From positions 2,976,001 through 3,040,000 of the forward strand of contig NEEC01000004.1 of assembly GCA_002189035.1 (NCBI GenBank): a stretch of DNA of 64,000 nucleotides, written 5' to 3'. This document shows positions 57,601 through 64,000 of this stretch, piece by piece; position 1 is the stretch's first letter; each line of letters starts with the position of its first letter. Both the position numbers and the translations under genes were made by a program. The notes under the pieces were generated by a model that worked only from the letters and a program-made list of their open reading frames with translations, was not told the origin of the DNA and searched no databases. The DNA is from Utricularia gibba (lineage: Eukaryota > Streptophyta > Magnoliopsida > Lamiales > Lentibulariaceae).

Positions 57601-58426
57601 TTGAATTTAAGGAATGTTCATTGAGGGGGAGTAGATATTTTGTTACATTCATTGATGATTATTCATGTTATTATTGGGTTTACTTTCTTAAAAGCAAGTC
57701 AGAAGTTTCTCATATCTTTTGAAAATTCAAAGTGATGACTGAGAATTAGAGTGGATGCTCCTTAAAGATGATTAGGTTAGACAATGGAAGTGAATTCTAC
57801 AATAATAGCATGAGAATAATTTGTGAAAATGAGGGAATCATACATCAATTCACAGTACCCTATTCTCCACAACATAATGGTATATGTGAAAGGAGAAACA
57901 GAACAATTCTTAATATGTCAAGATGCCTATTGTTTGAGAAAGATCTTCCTGTAAATTTTTGGGCTGAAGCGGTATCTACATCTGTATATCTATTGAACTT
58001 GTTTCCTTCTAGGGCGATTAGTGGAAAAACCGCCCATGAAAAATGTCATGGTTATATTAAAAAGGTTGATCATCTCAGAATCTTTGGTAGTCTGTGTTTT
58101 ACTCATGTACCAGACCAAAAACAAGGAAAACTTGATAAGAAATCTATATCTGGTGTATTTGTTGGTTATAGCAACACTATCAAGGGATATAAAATTTATA
58201 TACTTGACGAGAAGAAATTCATCTTTAGTCATGATTTCTCTTTTGATAAAGGTGCAAAGTACACTTTGATTGATGATTGCATTGATGTAAATGATGCAGA
58301 AGCTCACAAAAATCTTGAAGGGCATAACACTCACGTGAAGGGTGACCTATGGACATTCATATCTCAGAAGAAGTACTGTAATGAACTTCTTGAAAGGTTT
58401 GGGTTCAAAGATGTCAATCCTTCAAA
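57601..58426 (+). pseudogene. copia-3 integrase fused to a short RT segment
   Basis: 57601-57722 [20 protein letters not shown]; stop; 57768-58350 integrase core (MIRLDNGSEFYNN, VPYSPQHNGICERRNRT, LRIFGSLCFTHVPDQKQGK, GVFVGYSNTIKGYKIYI). At ~58350 GDLWT jumps directly to FISQKKYCNELLERFGFKDV, an RT C-terminal segment, so most of RT is deleted. Stop at 58428. Confidence 0.8.
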
Positions 58427-58627
58427 TTGATGAATTTCCATGCCTAGATAGTAGGACATCATTTCAAGGTCAGTCATCTTAAATTCTTTTTTGAGTAGAG
58501 CTTTGAATTCCTCAATCTTCCTTTCATTACCTGAGATAATCATAAGATCATCTTCCTTTCCTTTAACATATAGTGAGTAATCACTATATGTTTTTATGAA
58601 ACCAATACCATGCAGAAAGTTATCCAT
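58427..58627 (-). pseudogene. Inverted RT segment of copia-3
   Basis: About 200 bp in the opposite orientation to the rest of copia-3. Minus strand reads MDNFLHGIGFIKTYSDYSLY, KIEEFKALLKKEFKMTDLEM, SYYLGMEIHQ, which in copia-2 lie immediately upstream of ISQKKYCNELLERFG. Order here is therefore C, inverted B, D. Confidence 0.85.
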
Positions 58628-59361
58628 ACGTTAGGAGAAAACAATCAGGGAAGGAATGTCGATTGTACTACTTATAGAACTATGATTGGAAGCCTCATCT
58701 ATCTCCAGCATACAAAGCCTGACCTGTGTTTTTTTGTAAATGTCTTATCTCGCTTCCTCAACAAACTAACAACAACTCACATGGCAACTGTTAAAAGAGC
58801 TTTCAAGTACATAAAATCTACTACTGATTTTGGACTGTTCTATCCCTATGAAGGTGAAAAACCAGTCTTGAAACTTAAAGCCTATTCTGATAGTGATTAT
58901 GGTATGGCTCAAGATAGCAAAAGTACATCAGGTGCACTTTTCTTCTTGAATAAGAGCCCTGTTGTCTGGTTTTCGAAGAAACAAAAGGTGGTAGCGCAAT
59001 CAACAACTGAAGCAGAATACATCTAAGCAACACATGCGTCGAACTATTGTGTTTGGTAGACGTAGATGTTAAACGAACTTGGATTCATACAAAAGGAAGC
59101 TACACATCTGCTTATGGATAATCGAGCTGCAATCTCCATTGCCAACGATCCAACAAACTTCAGCAAAGCCAAACACATAAGAATTAGGTATCATGTCATA
59201 AGGAATTACATCAAAGAGAAGAAGATTAAAGTGCAGTGTGTTGAGAGTGGGAATCAGCTTGCTGATGGGCTCACCAAAGGTTTGAACAGAGTTCAGTTTG
59301 AGCTAGCAAGGAAGAACATGAATCTCATGACTATGGAAGACTTTCTCAAGTTGGGAGATCT
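58628..59361 (+). pseudogene. copia-3 RNase H
   Basis: 58634-59026 (GENNQGRNVDCTTYRTMIGS, YSDSDYGMAQDSKSTSGALF, WFSKKQKVVAQSTTEAEYI then stop) and 59066-59361 (NRAAISIANDPTNFSKAKHI, VESGNQLADGLTKGLNRVQF). One stop at 59025 and one frame break; otherwise well preserved. Confidence 0.85.
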
Positions 59362-59375
59362 CGGTCTGGGGGGAG
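59362..59375 (+). promoter_or_regulatory. Polypurine tract of copia-3
   Basis: GGTCTGGGGGGAG directly before the 3' LTR (the G-rich core is the tract). Confidence 0.7.
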
Positions 59376-59701
59376 TGTTGGAGATCAGCCTCAATCCAAA
59401 GTTTGAAGGTGATTGGAAGCACAAATCTTGTGTCATAATGTCATGTTTCAGATAAAAAAGGTGTTGGATTTCGAGCATGGAAGTGTTGGGTTCGAGTTGT
59501 TGGGCTTTTTTGTGTGTTTTCAATAATTGTAGCCCACTGCTGGGTAACCTAGTTGTTGGGTATATATAAACCCTACTAAGAATACGTGTCAATTAGGTTT
59601 TCGATCATTCTTATTGTTCATGAGTCGTTTTTCATCCAAGGTGATCTCATAAGCATTATCCCTTTGTTCCTTCCCAAGACTCTATCTTTCTTGTTTCAAC
59701 A
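59376..59701 (+). repeat. 3' LTR of copia-3
   Basis: 326 bp, TGTTGGAGATCAGCC...TTGTTTCAACA, followed by GTCAG. Contains the TATATATAAACC promoter-like motif near 59560. Confidence 0.9.
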
Positions 59702-60429
59702 GTCAGCACACTCCCTAAAGTTCAGAATTCATCGGTTTCAATCAATTATAAAATGAGTTTTGTCTTAAAAAAATGTATTTTGATTATAATTATGTATTTA
59801 GTTGAGCTTATTATTTTATATATGTATTTGATTGGAATTTAATTATAGATATGTATTTTCTTATCATTAATCTCTTGCTTATTTTATTATTTTTCATTTT
59901 GTTATTGTTACTATTTAATTATTGTTGTGTAACTTTCGATAATTAGGAAATGGATAAATTTTATATTAAATAGTTCCTCTCAAATGATTAGTTGACAATC
60001 ATGCTTCAACAAAAAAAAATATCTCTTGATGCAAATCTATCGGATGAATATCCTAATCCTTGGCTTATGTCTCGTAAAACATTTGATGCTCATCTTAGAC
60101 TTCCTATTCATCTCTTTGTCCTTGATGAGCTCACCTACTTGAAATTGCCTATTGGATTTTTAATACATTTTTCCTACAATAGTATCTTAGTTTTTGTATA
60201 TTTGTGCAAAGATGAATACGTAGAATATCTATTATCTGTTTTTTTTGGCACTATCTATTTCAAAAAAAAAAACTCCTAGTGGAACATGATATTTTTAAAG
60301 ATTATGAAACACTATATTGTAGCAAACTCTACCCAAAACTATGCGGACCGGGTGAACTTCGTTTGTGATTGTACCCCCAAAATATTTTGCAATCATAAGG
60401 CATTCTCCATTGATATATCCTGAGGATGA
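59702..60429. other. AT-rich spacer with an unrecognised open frame
   Basis: Open frame 59992-60279 (ATG 59992 in frame context DEYPNPWLMSRKTFDAHLRL) has no domain I recognise. Likely a decayed gene piece or chance. Confidence 0.4.
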
Positions 60430-61594
60430 TGACAACACATGTTTTTAAGTATCTTAGTACTACAAAATTAGTAATATTATGATATTAAACTAGTGTTTTA
60501 TTAAGTATTTATTTTCGTGATTAAAAATATTGTTTAGGTTTTTTTAGTCCAAATCAGGACTAAATCTTAGATTTAGTCTCAATCTTTGTTCTAATTACTT
60601 TCTTTAAGCAATTGAGCTGAAAGTGTACCATAAGTAGCACGAAAAGAAGACAAAAGAGAGGAAAGATAAACACCAAATCATAAGGAGACAAAAAAATAGA
60701 TTTTTCAAAATTATGAAGAAAGAGAAAGGGGATCTACTACTTTGAAAAACATGCAAACAAGTGTGGGTAGGGGGGGAAGTTCGAAGAAAAACACAAAAGA
60801 ACCATGAAGAAGAAGTAAGAAGAATGAGGAACCAAGTTCTCTTTTGAAGATTTCCTCTATTTATAAGGAATATTACTCCTAGTCTAGAATAGATTAAGAA
60901 TATAATTTCAGCATTTTGTGACAAACTAATTTACTTTCATGCTACTGTTTATTGTCTTTTCGTTGAGTTGTGACATGAAATGTGGATGATGATGTTAGAT
61001 GCATTAGTTTTATTTTCTTTTTTATGAATAACTAAGCATCAAGTGGTGACTTGGGACAAAGAGGGTAGTATGCTTATTGATCATTAATCCATACTTACCA
61101 CAAAATCACACTATTTTCTTAACAAAACAGGATAGATTTAGGAGGGAAAGTAGTGATTTGCATCGTAAACAACCTTAATTAGAGTTAGACAAAAAATTAG
61201 GGGAAAATAAGAGTTTAGGTATACTTGAACCTTTATTTGTTAGGTGAATGGTTTTTATTTGGATGAGATAGTTGTGATGATTAACATGCTACTCCTAAGA
61301 GTTCCAAAGCATCACCTAATTTCTTCCTAAATAATAACCGAGTTCATTAGTTTATTACTTGTTTTACTGTACTTTATCACAAAACTAAATTAGTTATAGC
61401 TTAGACTTAATCTTCATTCTTGACAAATATTGAATACATTAGCTTTCACATAGTAAACACATAGTTCCTTGTGTTCAAACCTAATCCACTATGCTTATTA
61501 TTTATTCCATGATTCAGTATACATTAGATTTATAAATTTATTTAATAGGAGAATTTGCATTTTTAACGATGTTTGCAAAAATGTTCGTTTATCA
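60430..61594 (+). mobile_element. Solo LTR of family H (copy H5)
   Basis: 1165 bp, TGACAACACATG...TTCGTTTATCA, flanked by perfect GATGA duplications (60425-60429, 61595-61599). Carries 'TATAAATTTATTTAATAGG' near the 3' end. Diverged from H1/H2 but close in layout to H3. Confidence 0.8.
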
Positions 61595-64000
61595 GATGAT
61601 GTTGTAAATTCTGGAATTGCAAGGATCAATGTTAATGAGAAAGATTAATATGTATTAAAAAGTATTCTGCAATAAAAAAGATACATGATTGAGGTTATTT
61701 GCTTAAATTGGAAGTAAGTGTTTTAGTTCATATTTTTACTAATTAACTTAACTTCATAATGGCACTTCAAAACATTCATGGTGTTGATGAGTGACAGCAT
61801 ATACCAACATCGAGGCCAAGTAGTTGTTAGGCTATTGTGCATGAACAAGTTCTTCCACAAGACAATGATGTAAATCAACAAGAGGTAAATATAATAGTAA
61901 TAATATTTAATTCTTTTATTTTTTTGAAGTAAAAATGTTTGTATATATATAATTTTTTTTTTTTTGTAGGATATTTGTGAACAAGAAAATGAAGATGACA
62001 AGGTTGATATACATGTTAATGAGCAACTTGAGGTTGTGCAGAAACATAACAAAAAACTCATTATGAACCAATATGAAAATATTTACTAAATAAAAAATCA
62101 AGTTATAAAAATGAAACTTATTTTTACTAATACACATTAAACTTGTTTATTCTATATTTTTTAATTCATTTTTTTTTGTTTTAGATGACCTAACTCATGT
62201 TTGAGATTCAATCACACAAAATGAAATTGGAGTATTTGCTATTAGAACAATCGAAATACGGTGGAATTGAGGTGCAAAAATGAACAATTGATTGCCAAAC
62301 AAAAAGAATACATCAACCGTCAAGTAGAAATATTAAAATTATTAGAAAAAATAGAGATGCTAGAAGAAGAATTATAAGTTTCTCAATTGCAAGTTCAATG
62401 GTATGAAATGATATTACAATTAGTGGTCAACAAAGAGATATGCGCTATACAAGTACATCTACAATCAAAGGCAATGAAAAAGGTAGAGTCACATCCAAGA
62501 AAAAAGGAAAATGAAATTAGATATCAATAATATTATTTTTTAGAAATATCGACTTATTTTATAATATTATATTCGAATCACAACAATTTGATTATTTCAT
62601 AGGTTCCACCTATTAAAAATTATTCTGCAACATTTTTTGTGAAACAATCTTTCAAAATCTTATAATGCATAGCTGCCATCTCTAATTTTTTGATAAGTAA
62701 ACAATGTTTTTTCCAAAAAAATTGAAAATAAAAGACACCCCTACAAATTTAGAAGGACAAAACAAGAATATTTATCTTTTTTTTTTCTGTAAAATTGACT
62801 TATTGTGTAGCATTATGTTGGACTTTAACTAAATTGACTCATTTTGTAGATTGTTAATATTAAATTGTTTTGTATCATTTTTTTTATAAAATTGCACTGC
62901 GAAATCATTTATTCATAGGTCATGTATCCAATTTTTAACAACTAAATGATTTTTTTCAAAAAAATTTAAAAATTAAAAAAAACAATCATACAACTTTCTA
63001 TTTCTACAAACTCATTTAATTGTAATTTTTAATTTAGTAGTTTCTGAATTCAATTTTTCTTTAAAATGAATAAATTTTTAATTATTATTAATATATTTAA
63101 AATATTTAAAATTATATTATAAATTGTAAATAAGTAAAAAATAATATATAAAAAGTGATTGATTTTCGCATGCAAATCATTTAAGTAAATTTTCTTTTGT
63201 TTTGAATAAACTTAACCATTTATAATATGTTTTCAATTATTTCATATTGTATTATAAATTATAAATAAATAATTGGAATAATAATTAAACATTATAGTTT
63301 TCTTTATTGAAGTGATTATATCTCAAAGAAAATAGTTTTAATATAATTAATGTTTTAAATTTTTTAATTATATAAAAATCACATTATTAAAATAATTCAA
63401 ATATAATAACAAAATAAAATAGATGAATCAAAGCAATGATTGTTTTAATTATTTTGACATGTAGTATTTTATAAATAATATTTATTTTATTGTTATTTAT
63501 TACAAATGTAACTTTTAAGTTATTTCATAAAAAAAGCTCAAAACATTACTCTCTTTTAATTCTCATACTAACAGTTACTTTTTCCTTCATTTCTTTTTAT
63601 CTTTGTTATGTTATTTGTTTTTATCATGCATGTAAACAATCTAATCATCTAATCATTACTATCAATTTCGACATGTCATCTCATGAATAATATACTATTT
63701 ATCCAAATTAATGTTGCATGCATCATAAATCTTGTTGGCATATATTTTATATTTCGTCCTTTTGTGCCTATATTTATTATTAGGATATATATGTACAGGT
63801 GTATAGATTCATCTATTCACATATTTAGGTGCGTCAATTTATGATTTAAAAATTATAGATATGTTAATAATTTCAATTATAATATTGACATTATTCTAAA
63901 TTATTTTTAAAATATAGTAAAATTAATGAAACAAATATTGCAATGAATATGTATATTTTCTCCTGAGATAAATCCAATCGGAATTTGGAAACAAATTTTC
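61595..64000. other. AT-rich spacer with faint gene-like debris
   Basis: 61755-62470 contains a possible spliced remnant: ...NDVNQQE / GTAAAT...TTGTAG / DICEQENEDDKVDIHVNEQL, then a Glu/Lys-rich coiled-coil-like stretch broken by stops near 62280. No family recognised. Beyond 62500 the sequence is strongly AT-rich with no feature. Confidence 0.35.

Larger units (their letters stand above)
54063..59701 (+). mobile_element. copia-3: Ty1/copia element with both LTRs, internally rearranged
   Basis: 5639 bp, LTRs 54063-54366 and 59376-59701, flanked by GTCGG (54058-54062) and GTCAG (59702-59706), a 5-bp duplication with one change. Holds a truncated Athila-type element (54573-57032), broken gag, integrase fused to an RT fragment, an inverted RT segment and RNase H. 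Same family as copia-1 and copia-2. Not functional. Confidence 0.85.

Noticed and set aside
1-64000. CRISPR arrays, bacterial operons, rRNA or tRNA genes, integrated pararetrovirus
   Set aside because: No regular spacer-repeat array, Shine-Dalgarno-led gene strings, rRNA sequence or tRNA cloverleaf was seen; all RT domains have LTR-retrotransposon context.

Overview
This window is nuclear DNA from a flowering plant, most likely a eudicot. The evidence is one spliced PPR gene with GT-AG introns, AT-rich spacer, and dense nested Ty3/gypsy and Ty1/copia LTR retrotransposons primed by plant initiator-Met tRNA (TGGTATCAGAGC). There is no bacterial gene structure, CRISPR array, rRNA or tRNA gene. 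I cannot name the species.

Layout. 1-0.7 kb: 3' end of a gypsy element. 1.4-7.5 kb: a minus-strand copia element (copia-1) interrupted by the 5' LTR and gag of a second gypsy family (gypsy-B). 7.5-14.5 kb: minus-strand gypsy remnants joined by fragments of a repeated LTR (called LTR-A) and interrupted by a 1.26-kb solo LTR. 14.5-23.75 kb: an LTR-A copy that received a 1.16-kb solo LTR and then a complete young gypsy element (16585-23234; 586-bp LTRs, TSD TCATC, 1615-aa gag-pol ORF). 23.75-33.1 kb: more nested gypsy and copia remnants and two further solo LTRs. 33.1-38.1 kb: Athila/Tat-like gypsy fragments. 38.1-40.9 kb: spacer. 40.9-43.2 kb: the only recognisable host gene, a PPR protein of the E/E+ class whose upstream exon encodes a thymidine-kinase-like P-loop. 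43.84-49.89 kb: a 6-kb minus-strand copia element with only 127-bp LTRs; its RNase H region carries an inserted LTR that contains an inverted block and telomere-like repeats. 50.4-51.7 kb and 60.4-61.6 kb: two more solo LTRs of the recurrent 'TGATRACACA...GTTTATCA' family. 54.06-59.70 kb: copia-3, with both LTRs, holding an internally deleted Athila-type element and a local inversion. The rest is AT-rich spacer with little recognisable content.

How it works together. Most of the window is a record of retrotransposition. Insertion order can be read from 5-bp target duplications: old minus-strand gypsy copies, then LTR-A, then solo LTRs and the young gypsy element. The gypsy families keep the C-terminus of their polyprotein inside the LTR. 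That is a trait I associate with CRM-type (centromeric) chromoviruses, so a pericentromeric location is possible but unproven. The PPR gene is the only likely host-function locus; it would encode an organelle-targeted RNA-binding protein. LTR names (LTR-A, solo-LTR family H, gypsy-B to H, copia-1 to 4) are labels made for this annotation.
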